From NCBI RefSeq assembly GCF_902859725.1, contig NZ_CADIJP010000006.1, positions 124,001 to 188,000 of the forward strand: a DNA stretch of 64,000 bases, given 5' to 3'. Under the pieces are notes generated by a model. The model made no database searches. It was not told where the DNA came from and saw only the letters and a list, made by a program, of their open reading frames with translations. The position numbers and the translations under genes were made by a program. How positions within the stretch are numbered: the first letter of the stretch is position 1; each line of letters begins with the position of its first letter. This DNA is from Achromobacter mucicolens (GTDB lineage: Bacteria; Pseudomonadota; Gammaproteobacteria; Burkholderiales; Burkholderiaceae_B). Positions 24,369 to 33,689 of this stretch are shown one piece after another.

Positions 24369-25345
24369 GCGAGGCCGCCGCAATTCCTGCCGCAGTGGTC
24401 GATGAGGCCATCGCTTGGTCCGTCAAGCTGAACTTCGGCTCACCCGATCCCGAGACCTGTGCCGCCTTCGAGCGCTGGCGCCGCGCGGCGCCATTGCATG
24501 AGCGGGCCTGGTTGCGCATGCAGGCGCTGAATGCCGACTTCACCGCAGTGCCGCAGGGGCTGGCGCTGGACACGCTCATCGCCATGGGGACGGCGCACGA
24601 CGCGCGGCGGCAGCAGCGCCGAGCCCTGGTCAAGGGCATGCTGCTGCTGGGCGGATTGACGGGCACGGGATGGGCCGTGCGCGAGCACACCCCCTGGCAG
24701 CGCATGCTGGCGGACGTCAGCACCGGCGTGGGCGTGCGCGACCGCGTGAAACTGGAGGACGGCACCTTCCTGGCGCTGAACACCGACAGCGCGGTGAGTG
24801 TCCGGATGGAAGGCGACAAACGCGTGCTTGTGCTCTATCGCGGCGAGATCTCGATCCAGACCGGCGCCGATGCGTTGTCGCCCATCAAGCGGCCGTTCCT
24901 CGTGCAGACGCCGTACGGCGCGGTCCAGGCGCTGGGCACACGATTCGTGGTGCGCCTGGATGACGATTGCGCCCGGGTCAGCGTGCAGCAGCATGCGGTG
25001 GCGCTGCGGCCCGCCGACGGCGCCGCCCCGGTGATCGCCGAGACAGGCCAGACCGCCCAGCTGGACCGCCTGGGCGCACGGCTGATGAGCAAGCCTGCCA
25101 TGGTGGCCGATGCCTGGCTGGACGGCGCGATCGAGGGCACGGACATGAGGCTGTCGGACCTGCTGGCCGAATTGTCGCGATACCGCCATGGCCGCATCAG
25201 TTGCGCGCCGGAGGTCGCCGATCTGCGCGTATCGGGCACCTATCATGTGAACGACACCGACCGGACGCTTGCGTTCCTGGCCCAGACATTGCCGATCCGG
25301 CTGCGCTACCGGACCCGCTACTGGGTTGCGGTCGGGCCCGCGTGA
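24365..25345 (+). CDS. FecR-type anti-sigma/signalling protein
   Basis: A 326-aa protein starting with GTG at 24365. The N-terminal DUF4880 region (about 10-55, AAFERWRRAAPLHERAWLRM) should hold the sigma factor in the cytoplasm. A membrane segment (about 86-105, LLLGGLTGTGWAV) leads to the periplasmic FecR domain (about 118-210, TFLALNTDSAVSV, FLVQTPYGAVQALGTRF). A C-terminal STN-binding part ends at 326. It sits between the sigma factor and its receptor, consistent with relaying ligand binding across the inner membrane. Confidence 0.93.
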   Translation: MSEAAAIPAAVVDEAIAWSVKLNFGSPDPETCAAFERWRRAAPLHERAWLRMQALNADFTAVPQGLALDTLIAMGTAHDARRQQRRALVKGMLLLGGLTGTGWAVREHTPWQRMLADVSTGVGVRDRVKLEDGTFLALNTDSAVSVRMEGDKRVLVLYRGEISIQTGADALSPIKRPFLVQTPYGAVQALGTRFVVRLDDDCARVSVQQHAVALRPADGAAPVIAETGQTAQLDRLGARLMSKPAMVADAWLDGAIEGTDMRLSDLLAELSRYRHGRISCAPEVADLRVSGTYHVNDTDRTLAFLAQTLPIRLRYRTRYWVAVGPA

Positions 25346-25467
25346 AGCCCGTCCTCGCCCGGTTTTGCGGCTGTCACGATTTTTTTTCATGAAAAGTGAG
25401 GGGATTTGCGTTTTCGACCGGCCTACAGGGAAAGACATCTTTCAACCTGGCCTATCAAGATTTCGCA

Positions 25468-27945
25468 ATGACCCTCGCTCGTACCTCCAGGACGGCGCGC
25501 CTGACGCCCGTCCCGACCGTGTTGTCCACCGTTCTTTCCGGCCTGCTGTGCGGTGCCGCCCTAGGCTTCATCGCCCCAGCTGTCCAGGCGCAGGCCGGTG
25601 TTGCCGCGCAGGAAACGGAATTCACCTTCGCCATCGAAGCCGGGCCGCTGGAGCAGGCGCTGAACCAGTTTGCCCGCGCCGCCGGCGTGAATGTGTCGTT
25701 CGACGCCGCGCAGATGAGCGGGCTGAGGACCGAGGGTCTGCAAGGACGCTGGAGCGCCGGGCGCGGTTTGAGCGCATTGCTGTCCCGTACCGGATTCGAA
25801 GGGGTCAGGCTTTCCAGCGGCGGCTATGCCGTGCGGCGCCTGCCCGGCGGCGGCGCTGCCATGCTCGAACCGGTCACCGTGACCGGACAGGAGTACCGCC
25901 TCATGACCGAAGGCACCGGGTCCTACACCACGTCGGCGGTAACCATCGGCAAGGGCGAGCAGCAGCTGCGCGACATTCCGCAATCGGTCAGCGTGGTGAC
26001 ACGCCAGCGCCTGGACGAGCAGAACCTGACCTCGGTGTATGACGCGCTGGAAAACACCACCGGCGTGACCTTGCAGCAGAGCCCGCAGGGCGGCAAATAC
26101 ATCTATTCCCGCGGCTTTAACAACAGCGTGATCCAGTATGACGGCGTGCCGCTGGAACGCAGCATGTATGGCCGAGCCAGCAACTACTCGGGCGGCACCG
26201 CGTTTTATGACCGCGTCGAAGTGCTGCGCGGCGCGGCCGGCCTGTTGCAAGGTTCTGGTTCGCCTGGCGGAGCGGTGAACCTGGTGCGCAAGCGGCCGTT
26301 GCAGGAAGACCGTTTCATGGTCGAGACCCAGGCCGGAAGCTGGGACCGTTACGGCATGCAGCTCGACGGCAGCGCTTTGCTGAACGAAGACGGCAGCCTG
26401 CGTGGCCGCGCCCTGATCGACCGCCAGGACGAACACTCTTTCGTGGACCGGGTGAACCTGAAGAACACCACCGTCTACGCCACGGTCGAATACGACTTCT
26501 CGCCGCGCACGCAGGTGAATCTGGGCTACAGCTACGAAGACCTGCGAGGCCGTCCGTCGATGTCGGGCCTGCCGCGCTACAGCAACGGTGAAGAGGTCGG
26601 GTTCAAGCGGTCCACCAGCTTCGGCGCAAACTGGAACCGGCAGGAGACCTCGAACCAGGGCTTCTACGCCGACTTCACGCATGCGTTCAATGACGACTGG
26701 CGCTTCAAGATGACCGGCGCCTACGTGCAGGAAAGTCAGCATCTGAAGTACACCGCGTCGAGCCGAGCGGTGAATCCCGTGACGCAGATGGCGACCGTCA
26801 GCGTGGCCAGGACGGTGGCCGACATCGACACCTCGGGCGTGGACGCGCATCTGACCGGCAAGTTCCGTGCGTTCGGCCGCACCCACGAGGTGGTGGTGGG
26901 CGCCAACTACGGACACACCAAGATCGACACGTCCTACGCGTACCTGGTCAACTACGCAACCTTCAACGCGTTCAATTTCAATCCGGACCTGCCCGAGCCC
27001 ACCACGGCCGAGATACGCGCAGGCACTGACGAGGCGCGCATCGGCTCGAACCGCGAACTGGGCTTTTACGGCACCACGCGCCTGCAACTGGCCGATCCCC
27101 TGAAGCTGGTGCTGGGCGGCCGCTTCAGCCGTTCCAACCGGGTCTGGACGACCGACACGACGACCGCCGGCGAGCTCGTCAATGGTCAGACCAAGCAGGC
27201 CAACACCCACTTCACGCCTTATGCCGGCCTGATGCTGGACCTGTCGCCGCAATGGACGACGTATGTGAGCTACACCGACATCTTCCAGCCGCAAAGCGAG
27301 GTGAACGCCGCGGGAGAGTCGCTTAAGCCGATCGTAGGAGAAAGCTACGAACTGGGCTTGAAGGGCGAGTTGCTGGACGGCCGCGTCAATACCGCGTTCG
27401 CGCTCTTTCGAATCAACCAGAACAACCGCGCCCAGGTCGATTTCAACACCAGCCCGACCTGCGCTGCCGGCTATTTCTGCTACACCGATGCGGGCAAGGT
27501 GCGCAGCCAGGGCTTTGACGCGGAGATCAGCGGCGAGCTGACACCAGGCTGGAACCTCTTTGCCGGCTACACCTTCAACACGACCAAGTACCTGAAGGAC
27601 CAGGACAGCGAAGGCCAGGCGTTTGCGTGGTACACGCCCAAGCACATCTTCCGGCTCTGGACCACGTATCAATTGCCTGGCGACTTGAACGCCTTCACGG
27701 TGGGCGGCGGCGTCAATGTGCAGAGCGGGCAGTCGCGCCAGATCGGCGCCACTACCGTGCACGCCAGCGGACGCGCGGTGTGGAGCGCGTACGCGAAGTA
27801 TCAGATCAACCGCAATTGGGCCGCCACAGTCAACCTCAACAACATCTTCGACAAGACGTACTACAGCGCGGTCGGCAACCTGGTCAACGGCGTTCATTAC
27901 GGCGATCCCCGTAACGCCATGCTGACGCTGCGAGGCACGTTCTGA
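25468..27945 (+). CDS. TonB-dependent siderophore receptor with STN signalling domain
   Basis: From ATG 25468 (a GTG at 25396 is an alternative) the 825-aa outer-membrane protein has a signal peptide (about 1-42, ending VQAQA). The STN secretin/TonB N-terminal domain follows (about 48-120, LEQALNQFARAAGVNVSF), then a TonB-box-like EPVTVTG. The plug (about 140-250, DIPQSVSVVTRQ, RGFNNSVIQYDG, VEVLRGAAGLLQGSGSPGG) precedes a 22-strand barrel ending in Phe (LRGTF). The 'ferrisiderophore receptor' plug motifs indicate FoxA/FpvA/FhuE-like import, and the STN domain contacts FecR. The siderophore is unknown. The stop is two bases before the PepSY gene start. Confidence 0.94.
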   Translation: MTLARTSRTARLTPVPTVLSTVLSGLLCGAALGFIAPAVQAQAGVAAQETEFTFAIEAGPLEQALNQFARAAGVNVSFDAAQMSGLRTEGLQGRWSAGRGLSALLSRTGFEGVRLSSGGYAVRRLPGGGAAMLEPVTVTGQEYRLMTEGTGSYTTSAVTIGKGEQQLRDIPQSVSVVTRQRLDEQNLTSVYDALENTTGVTLQQSPQGGKYIYSRGFNNSVIQYDGVPLERSMYGRASNYSGGTAFYDRVEVLRGAAGLLQGSGSPGGAVNLVRKRPLQEDRFMVETQAGSWDRYGMQLDGSALLNEDGSLRGRALIDRQDEHSFVDRVNLKNTTVYATVEYDFSPRTQVNLGYSYEDLRGRPSMSGLPRYSNGEEVGFKRSTSFGANWNRQETSNQGFYADFTHAFNDDWRFKMTGAYVQESQHLKYTASSRAVNPVTQMATVSVARTVADIDTSGVDAHLTGKFRAFGRTHEVVVGANYGHTKIDTSYAYLVNYATFNAFNFNPDLPEPTTAEIRAGTDEARIGSNRELGFYGTTRLQLADPLKLVLGGRFSRSNRVWTTDTTTAGELVNGQTKQANTHFTPYAGLMLDLSPQWTTYVSYTDIFQPQSEVNAAGESLKPIVGESYELGLKGELLDGRVNTAFALFRINQNNRAQVDFNTSPTCAAGYFCYTDAGKVRSQGFDAEISGELTPGWNLFAGYTFNTTKYLKDQDSEGQAFAWYTPKHIFRLWTTYQLPGDLNAFTVGGGVNVQSGQSRQIGATTVHASGRAVWSAYAKYQINRNWAATVNLNNIFDKTYYSAVGNLVNGVHYGDPRNAMLTLRGTF

Positions 27946-27947
27946 CA

Positions 27948-29828
27948 ATGAAGGCCGGACTGCGCCAGCGCATGAGCTGGCTGCACACATGGTGCGGACT
28001 GGTGTGCGCCTGGCTGCTATGCCTGATCTTCCTGGCGGGCAGCATCAGCGTGTTCCGGGAGCCGATTACGCGCTGGATGACGGCAGAACCCGTCTTGCCG
28101 CCCGCGACGCAGGTGCTGCCGCAGGAAGCCGTGCTGGCGGCGGCCTCGCGCTTTCTGGCTGACCAGGAAGCCGGCGTGCGCTTCTGGCGCATTGAGCTGC
28201 CCGAAGCGGCGACGCAGGCGATGCGGCTGGTGTGGCGCACTAACGCGGGCGTTACGCACGAAGCGGCGATCGATCCGCGCGATGGCTCCCTGCTGCCCCA
28301 GCCTTGGGGACGCAAGAGCGAAGGCGGTCGCCATTTCATGACGCTGCACTACAGCCTGCATGCCGGCACTTTTGGCTTCTGGCTGGTGGGCTGGCTGACG
28401 ATAGGCATGCTGGCCGCGCTGCTGTCGGGCATCGTTGTTCACAAGCGCATCTTCAAGGATTTCTTCACCTTTCGTCCGGGGCGCGGCCAGCGCGCCTGGC
28501 TTGACGGCCACAATGCATCGGCCGTACTCACGCTGCCGTTCCAGCTGATGATCGCCTATACCGGGCTGGCAATCTTCTACACCAGCTACATGCCAGGCCC
28601 GCTCCGCGCGGTCTATGGCGAGCAAGGGGCGGCGCGCTGGCAGGCAGAGCTTGCCCAGCGGGGCCCGCAAGCTGGGGCCGCTACATTGCCCGCACGCCCT
28701 CAGCTGGACGGCGGTCTGCCGGCGCGCCAGCAATTGGGCGCGCTGCTGCAAGCAGCGCAGACGGCACTGGCAAGCCCAGCCCGCATGATCATGGTGGAGC
28801 GTCCGGGACAGTCGCGGGAGCGCATCAGCGTGTATGGCCGGCCGGATTCCGCGGCCACGATACGCGATCTCACCAGCCCCGCCGGCCGCGCCGTGTTCGA
28901 CGGCGCCAGCGGCGCGTTCTCCGCCCTGCATCCCGCCGCTGGCCGGCAAGCGGGCGACGCCGCACATGAAGTGATGGAACGCCTGCATGTGGCCTCGTAT
29001 GGAGGTTGGACGATCAAGTGGCTGTACTTCGTCTGCGGACTGGCTGGCACTCTGATGATGGCGACGGGAGCGGTCCTCTACACCATCAAGCGGCGCAACA
29101 AGGGCCAAAGCGAATTCGGCGCCGCCACGCCAGCGTTCTACCGCATTGCCGAAGCACTCAACGTGGCGGCGATTGCGGGAGCCGGTCTGGCCTGCATCTC
29201 CTACTTCCACGCCAACCGCCTGCTCCCGGCAGCGCTGCCCGGCCGCGACTCCTGGGAGATCAGGGGCTTCTTCCTGGTTTGGCTCTTGAGCCTGGCGCAT
29301 GCCTGCGTGCGACCGGTGCGGCGCGCCTGGGTCGAGCAGGTTGCCTGCACCGCGCTGCTGTGCCTCTTGCTGCCCGTGACCAACGTGCTGACCACCGGGC
29401 AACATGCGCTGGCCTATGTGCGTCGCGGCGATTGGCAGGCGGCAACGGTGGAGTCCACCATCATCGTGCTTGGCGGACTGTTCACCCTGCTGGCGTGGCG
29501 CCTGCGCACGGGGGACTGGACCGCCCGCCGGCAGGCACGTGTGACGGCTGCGCCGCACGGCCATCGCTGGCGAGTGCTGGCGCGTGTGCTCTGCGCGGTG
29601 CTAGGCGGCTACGCGCTGGCGACCGTGGGCGCGATCGTCCTGGCTCAACTCCTGCCGATTGGCGGCCTGGTCAGCCCCGCGATAGGGGTGGTCGTGGCCA
29701 GCCTGCTGAGCTTTCTGATCTACACGGTGGCGGCGCTGTGGGTGTTCGCGGCGCGGGATGCGTGGCGTTGGCTGCTGACCGGTATTGCCGTGCTGGCGGT
29801 GCTGGCTTGGGCGATGGGGATTGCATGA
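27948..29828 (+). CDS. PepSY-associated membrane protein (PiuB-like)
   Basis: A 626-aa inner-membrane protein with at least five clear hydrophobic segments. An N-terminal PepSY-associated helix near 14-36 (CGLVCAWLLCLIFLAGSISVF) is followed by periplasmic PepSY repeats (about 70-110, 240-330), HYSLHAGTFGFWLVGWL, and a C-terminal bundle (about 480-620). It is the family annotated as iron-regulated PiuB/PepSY transporters in Bordetella and Pseudomonas. A role in ferric-siderophore reduction or release at the inner membrane is likely but not proven. A DUF3325 gene overlaps the 3' end. Confidence 0.85.
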   Translation: MKAGLRQRMSWLHTWCGLVCAWLLCLIFLAGSISVFREPITRWMTAEPVLPPATQVLPQEAVLAAASRFLADQEAGVRFWRIELPEAATQAMRLVWRTNAGVTHEAAIDPRDGSLLPQPWGRKSEGGRHFMTLHYSLHAGTFGFWLVGWLTIGMLAALLSGIVVHKRIFKDFFTFRPGRGQRAWLDGHNASAVLTLPFQLMIAYTGLAIFYTSYMPGPLRAVYGEQGAARWQAELAQRGPQAGAATLPARPQLDGGLPARQQLGALLQAAQTALASPARMIMVERPGQSRERISVYGRPDSAATIRDLTSPAGRAVFDGASGAFSALHPAAGRQAGDAAHEVMERLHVASYGGWTIKWLYFVCGLAGTLMMATGAVLYTIKRRNKGQSEFGAATPAFYRIAEALNVAAIAGAGLACISYFHANRLLPAALPGRDSWEIRGFFLVWLLSLAHACVRPVRRAWVEQVACTALLCLLLPVTNVLTTGQHALAYVRRGDWQAATVESTIIVLGGLFTLLAWRLRTGDWTARRQARVTAAPHGHRWRVLARVLCAVLGGYALATVGAIVLAQLLPIGGLVSPAIGVVVASLLSFLIYTVAALWVFAARDAWRWLLTGIAVLAVLAWAMGIA

Positions 29829-30172
29829 GCACCACGATCGCCGCCCTGGCCGCGCTGGCGCTGGCCTTCGCCACCTTTGCCTGCCTGGCGCTGGCAATGG
29901 ACCGGCATCATGAACAGGCAACCGGTCATGAAACAACACGCGCCGGGCTAAAGTGCGGCTTGCGTCTGAGCGCCGCGCTGCTGGCGCTTGCCGCGATGGC
30001 TGCCTGCCTGCAGGCCTGGGGCATCGCGGTGGCGGCGCTGGTCTGGCTCGGCATGCTGTCGTGCGGCGCGATCCTGACCACCCTCACGCTCAGCTATGCG
30101 CCACGGCGGCTCCGAACGCTGTCCGCAATGGCGGTCTTTCTGGGCTTGGGCTTGTGCCTGGCCTGCGCCTGA
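29825..30172 (+). CDS. DUF3325-family small membrane protein
   Basis: A 115-aa protein with about four hydrophobic helices and short charged loops (MDRHHEQ, YAPRRLRT). It starts within the PepSY stop (ATGA). DUF3325 proteins accompany PepSY proteins in betaproteobacterial TonB-receptor operons, sometimes with a DUF3649 protein; none is seen here. The assignment depends on context plus topology. Confidence 0.75.
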   Translation: MSTTIAALAALALAFATFACLALAMDRHHEQATGHETTRAGLKCGLRLSAALLALAAMAACLQAWGIAVAALVWLGMLSCGAILTTLTLSYAPRRLRTLSAMAVFLGLGLCLACA

Positions 30173-30254
30173 AACCGCCCGGCGGAACATCGACACATTG
30201 CCTTATTCTTACCCCCATACCCAATTTCCACCTCAGGACAAAAGAGAAATCCTC

Positions 30255-31088
30255 ATGCACATTAACCGGATCGCTGCATTCACCAGCCAGGGTCAAGGCG
30301 GAAATCCCGCCGGCGTCGTTCTTGCGGATCAACTGCCCTCGCCCGAGGAAATGCAAAGGGTGGCAGCCGAGGTCGGCTATTCGGAAACGGTCTTCTCCTG
30401 TCCAACCGGCGATGGCTCGTGGCGCACCCGGTACTACTCGCCTGAAGCCGAAGTCGCCTTTTGCGGGCATGCGACCATCGCGCTAGGCGCGGTGCTTGGT
30501 CAGACTTTGGGGCCGGCCCGGTATCCGCTGGCCCTGGCAAACGCGCATATCGAAGTGGCGGCTGAAATCCAGGATGGCGAATGGGTAAGCGTGCTGCGCT
30601 CGCCGCCGACGCGCAGCACACCCGCAAGCACCGGGTTGTTAACCGAGGCGCTAGACCTCTTCGGCTACTCGGCTGGCGACCTGGATCCCACGCTCGCACC
30701 CTGCATGGCCAACGCGGGGATCGACCACTTGATCGTCCCGCTCATTTCACGCGCCGCGCTGGCGCGCATGAACTACGACCTCGACCAAGGACGGCGCTTC
30801 ATGCAAACCCATCGCATCGGAACCATCGCGTTCGTGTTCAGCGAGAGCGATACCCTGTTCCACGCGCGCAACGCGTTTGCCATCGGCGGCGTCCTGGAAG
30901 ACCCGGCAACCGGCGCAGCCGCCGCGGCCTTTGCCGGAATGCTTCGCGACCTGGGCCGCAAAGCGCATGGCGAAATCGTCATCCTGCAAGGCGAGGACAT
31001 GGGCATGCCCTGCCGAATCGAAGTGGAATTCACCGGGGAGCCGGAATCCCCGGTGAATGTGCGCGGCAAGTCGTCTGTCATCGGCTAG
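30255..31088 (+). CDS. PhzF-family epimerase/isomerase
   Basis: The 277-aa protein has the two-fold pseudo-symmetric PhzF fold. GNPAGVVL near residue 16 is followed by the catalytic Glu in VGYSETVF, FCGHATIALG and DPATGAAAAAF in the second half. It starts at ATG 30255, 83 bases after the iron operon. Known members include the phenazine enzyme PhzF, diaminopimelate-epimerase-like folds and unknown isomerases; no phenazine genes are nearby, so the substrate cannot be named. It is convergent with the N-acyl-D-amino-acid deacylase gene, 17 bases apart. Confidence 0.9.
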   Translation: MHINRIAAFTSQGQGGNPAGVVLADQLPSPEEMQRVAAEVGYSETVFSCPTGDGSWRTRYYSPEAEVAFCGHATIALGAVLGQTLGPARYPLALANAHIEVAAEIQDGEWVSVLRSPPTRSTPASTGLLTEALDLFGYSAGDLDPTLAPCMANAGIDHLIVPLISRAALARMNYDLDQGRRFMQTHRIGTIAFVFSESDTLFHARNAFAIGGVLEDPATGAAAAAFAGMLRDLGRKAHGEIVILQGEDMGMPCRIEVEFTGEPESPVNVRGKSSVIG

Positions 31089-31105
31089 GCGCGCGGGCCG
31101 TTCCG

Positions 31106-32560
31106 TCACGACTTCGGTCGTATGACACTGCCGGCATGTGTGCCCGTGCTGGCGCCAAAGCTCCACGCCAAGCGCCCGTTGACCAATACGTGGTCGATAC
31201 CCTGAGCCTGGCGGGTGGGTGCGTCCCAGGTGGCGGTGTCCGCAATGGCATCCGCGTCGAAGACCACGATGTCGGCCGCGAAACCCTCTGCGATGCGCCC
31301 TCGCGCGGGAAGCCGGAAATACGCGGCCGGCTTGCCGGTCATCTTGTGCACTGCCTGTTCCAGCGTGAACAGCCCGACGTCGCGGCAATAGTGGCCCAGC
31401 ACCCGCGGAAAGGTGCCCCACAGGCGCGGGTGCGGCGCGGGATCGTGAGGCATGCCGTCCGAACCGATCATCGTGCCCGGGTACGCCAGGATGCGCTCGA
31501 CGTCGGCCTCGTCCATGATGAAGTAGATGGCGCCCGCCGGCTGCAGCGCATCGACCGCATCTTCCGGACTCAGCCCCATGTCGCGGGCAATATCGTCCAG
31601 ATCCCGCCCCGCGTACTGCGGATACGGCACGGACTTGGTCACGATGACCCGGCTGGATACCGCAAGGCGGTCCTTGCGCAGGATCGTGGATCCGGCCACG
31701 TAGGGATAGCAGTCCAGCGCCACCTCCTGACGCTGGCTGGCCTGGCCGATGTGCGCCAGCGTCTGCACCGAACGTCCATGGTTGCGTGGTCCGATCAGCT
31801 TGTGGTGCGAGATCAGCACGGGCGCGCCGCCCGCCGCCCCCACCGCAAAGGCTTCATCCAACGCCGCGAAGATGCGATCGCCTTCATCGCGGATATGGCT
31901 GGCGTACAGACCGCCATACTCGCGCAGCACGCTGGCCACCGCCATCAGTTCATCCAGCGTCGCCGGCATGGCGGCCGGATACGCGGTGCCGGTGGACAGC
32001 CCGATGGCGCCGCTCTGCATGGCCTCGTGCAATAGCGCCTGCATGTGCTCGATCTCGGCGGCGGTTGCCGGCCGGTCCAGGTCGTCCATCGCAGCGGCGC
32101 GCAGCGAAGTGTGTCCCACCAGGCAGGCCGCGTTCACGGCGGGCGGGTGGCGATCCAGGTTATCCAGGTAGGCGCGGAACGTCTCGTACGGAAAATCGCC
32201 GGTGTCGTTGCCCAGCAGATTGACGGGCGCAGGCACCTCGCTGCGCCAGCCCGAACGCCACGGCGCCTGGCTGATGCCGCAGTTGCCGGTCACCACCGTG
32301 GTGACGCCCTGGCTCAGCTTGGCGGGCATGCCGGGATCGATCGACAGGTAGCGGTCGTCGTGGGTGTGCGTATCGATGAAGCCGGGCGACACGATGCGGC
32401 CGGCCGCCGCCAGCACCTGGTCGGCCACGGCGCCCGCCAGGTCACCGACGGCCGCTATGCGGCCGTCGCGCACGCCCACATCGGCCCGGACGCGGTCGGC
32501 GCCCGTCCCGTCGATCACCGTGCCTCCACGGATCAGCAGATCGTAGCGTTCGTGATTCAT
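31106..32560 (-). CDS. N-acyl-D-amino-acid deacylase (D-aminoacylase) family amidohydrolase
   Basis: A 484-aa urease-superfamily hydrolase with FIDTHTHDDRY (metal His pair), GNCGISQAP (the Cys ligand of D-aminoacylases), SHHKLIGP (a later His) and IGSDGMPHDPAPHPRLWGTF near the end. The family hydrolyses N-acyl-D-amino acids to the D-amino acid and acid. The gene starts 5 bases after the stop of a Bug protein gene, in one operon. With the carbamoylase and dehydratase upstream it forms a D-amino-acid salvage set. Dihydroorotase-like amidohydrolases are the alternative, but the CGIS motif favours D-aminoacylase. Confidence 0.9.
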   Translation of the reverse strand: MNHERYDLLIRGGTVIDGTGADRVRADVGVRDGRIAAVGDLAGAVADQVLAAAGRIVSPGFIDTHTHDDRYLSIDPGMPAKLSQGVTTVVTGNCGISQAPWRSGWRSEVPAPVNLLGNDTGDFPYETFRAYLDNLDRHPPAVNAACLVGHTSLRAAAMDDLDRPATAAEIEHMQALLHEAMQSGAIGLSTGTAYPAAMPATLDELMAVASVLREYGGLYASHIRDEGDRIFAALDEAFAVGAAGGAPVLISHHKLIGPRNHGRSVQTLAHIGQASQRQEVALDCYPYVAGSTILRKDRLAVSSRVIVTKSVPYPQYAGRDLDDIARDMGLSPEDAVDALQPAGAIYFIMDEADVERILAYPGTMIGSDGMPHDPAPHPRLWGTFPRVLGHYCRDVGLFTLEQAVHKMTGKPAAYFRLPARGRIAEGFAADIVVFDADAIADTATWDAPTRQAQGIDHVLVNGRLAWSFGASTGTHAGSVIRPKS

Positions 32561-32565
32561 AAGGC

Positions 32566-33552
32566 TCAGTCGATCTTGACGTTGGCTTGCTTGATCACCT
32601 GCGCCCAGACCGGACGCTCGGCGTGTGCGCGGTCAAACAGCTGCTGGCGCGGGCCGATGTTCGGCACATAGGACAGCGTCTTGAGCTTTTCCTGAACGTC
32701 AGGCGACTGCAGCGCCTTGTTGATTGCGCCGTTCAGGTAGTCCAGCACCTTGGGGTCGGTGCCGGCGGGCGCGACATAGCCCGTCCAGGCCACGGCGCGA
32801 TAGCCCTTCAACCCCTGCTCGTCCAGCGTGGCCAGATTGGGCATGGACGGATCGCGCTGCAGGTCGGTCACGGCCAGCGGCACGACCTTGCCCTGGTCCA
32901 CGAACGCGGCGATGGAAGAAATATTGTCGAACACGAGGTCGGCTTCGCCCCGCAGCACGGCCAGGTCCGCCTCAACGCCGCCCTTGTAGGGCACGTGCAT
33001 GAACTCCACGCCCGCCATCGCGCCGAACATGGCCGCGCTCAGATGGCCCGTTGTGCCGTTGCCGCCCGACGACACGACCAGCTTGCCCGGTTCCTTCTTG
33101 GCCAGGGCGATCAGCTCGGCAACGCTCTTGACGTTCAGGCCCGGACGCACGGCCAGCAGGTTCTGCACGGAACCGGTCAGCGCGACCGGCGCCAGTTGCT
33201 TGTCGGCGTCGTACTGCAGCTTGGCGTAAAGGCTCTGGTTGATCGCCAGCGTGGCCACATTGGCAAAGCCGATGGTATAGCCGTCGGGCGCGGCATTGGC
33301 CACCGCCTGCGTGCCGATGATGCCGGATGCGCCGGTGCGGTTCTGCACGACGAAGTTGCCGCCGGTCTGCTTGGCCATTTCGGCAGCCAGCAGGCGCGAT
33401 ACCAGGTCGGGCGTGGTGCCGGTATTGAACGGCACGACGATCGTGACGGGATGCTCGGGATAAGCGGCCTGGGCGGCGGACACCGCGGTCAGGCTCATCA
33501 TTGCGCTCGCGGCCGCGAGCCAGCGCCTGGCGCTGCTTTGGAACGTGGACAT
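32566..33552 (-). CDS. Bug/TctC-family substrate-binding protein
   Basis: A 328-aa exported binding protein with a signal peptide (1-29, ending SAAQA). Family motifs are VVPFNTGTTPDLVSR, NRTGASGIIGTQ, PDGYTIGFANVAT, SSGGNGTTGHLSAAMFG and the C-terminal VIKQANVKID. It lies upstream of the D-aminoacylase and downstream of the dehydratase, separated from the latter by a hairpin. It likely captures an N-acylated or carbamoylated amino-acid derivative. No cognate membrane transporter is nearby. Confidence 0.93.
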   Translation of the reverse strand: MSTFQSSARRWLAAASAMMSLTAVSAAQAAYPEHPVTIVVPFNTGTTPDLVSRLLAAEMAKQTGGNFVVQNRTGASGIIGTQAVANAAPDGYTIGFANVATLAINQSLYAKLQYDADKQLAPVALTGSVQNLLAVRPGLNVKSVAELIALAKKEPGKLVVSSGGNGTTGHLSAAMFGAMAGVEFMHVPYKGGVEADLAVLRGEADLVFDNISSIAAFVDQGKVVPLAVTDLQRDPSMPNLATLDEQGLKGYRAVAWTGYVAPAGTDPKVLDYLNGAINKALQSPDVQEKLKTLSYVPNIGPRQQLFDRAHAERPVWAQVIKQANVKID

Positions 33553-33644
33553 GGTTTTCTTCCTTGGACTGTTATAGGTGTAGCCGCGCGGGCTCTGCGT
33601 CCCATGCGGGTCTTGCCCGGCGCCTGAACGACGCCGGTACTACG

Positions 33645-33667
33645 CGGCGGGGCTTACCGCCCCGCCG
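33645..33667 (-). terminator. Hairpin between the dehydratase and Bug genes
   Basis: A nine-base-pair GC stem (CGGCGGGGC and its complement) with a five-base loop (TTACC) lies 22 bases after the dehydratase stop on the minus strand. It has no T-tract. It could end or attenuate transcription between the two halves of the D-amino-acid cluster. Confidence 0.45.
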
Positions 33668-33689
33668 GCCTGGACGGTCGCGCGAACGC

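Noticed and set aside
25561-27990. An 809-residue open frame antisense to the TonB-dependent receptor
   Set aside because: It is the mirror frame of a high-GC gene with codon bias; its residues (Arg, His, Val, Gly-rich) match no family, while the sense protein has a signal peptide, STN, plug and barrel.
28017-29564. A 515-residue frame antisense to the PepSY gene
   Set aside because: Arg/His/Gln-rich with no domain; the sense strand encodes an inner-membrane protein with clear helices.
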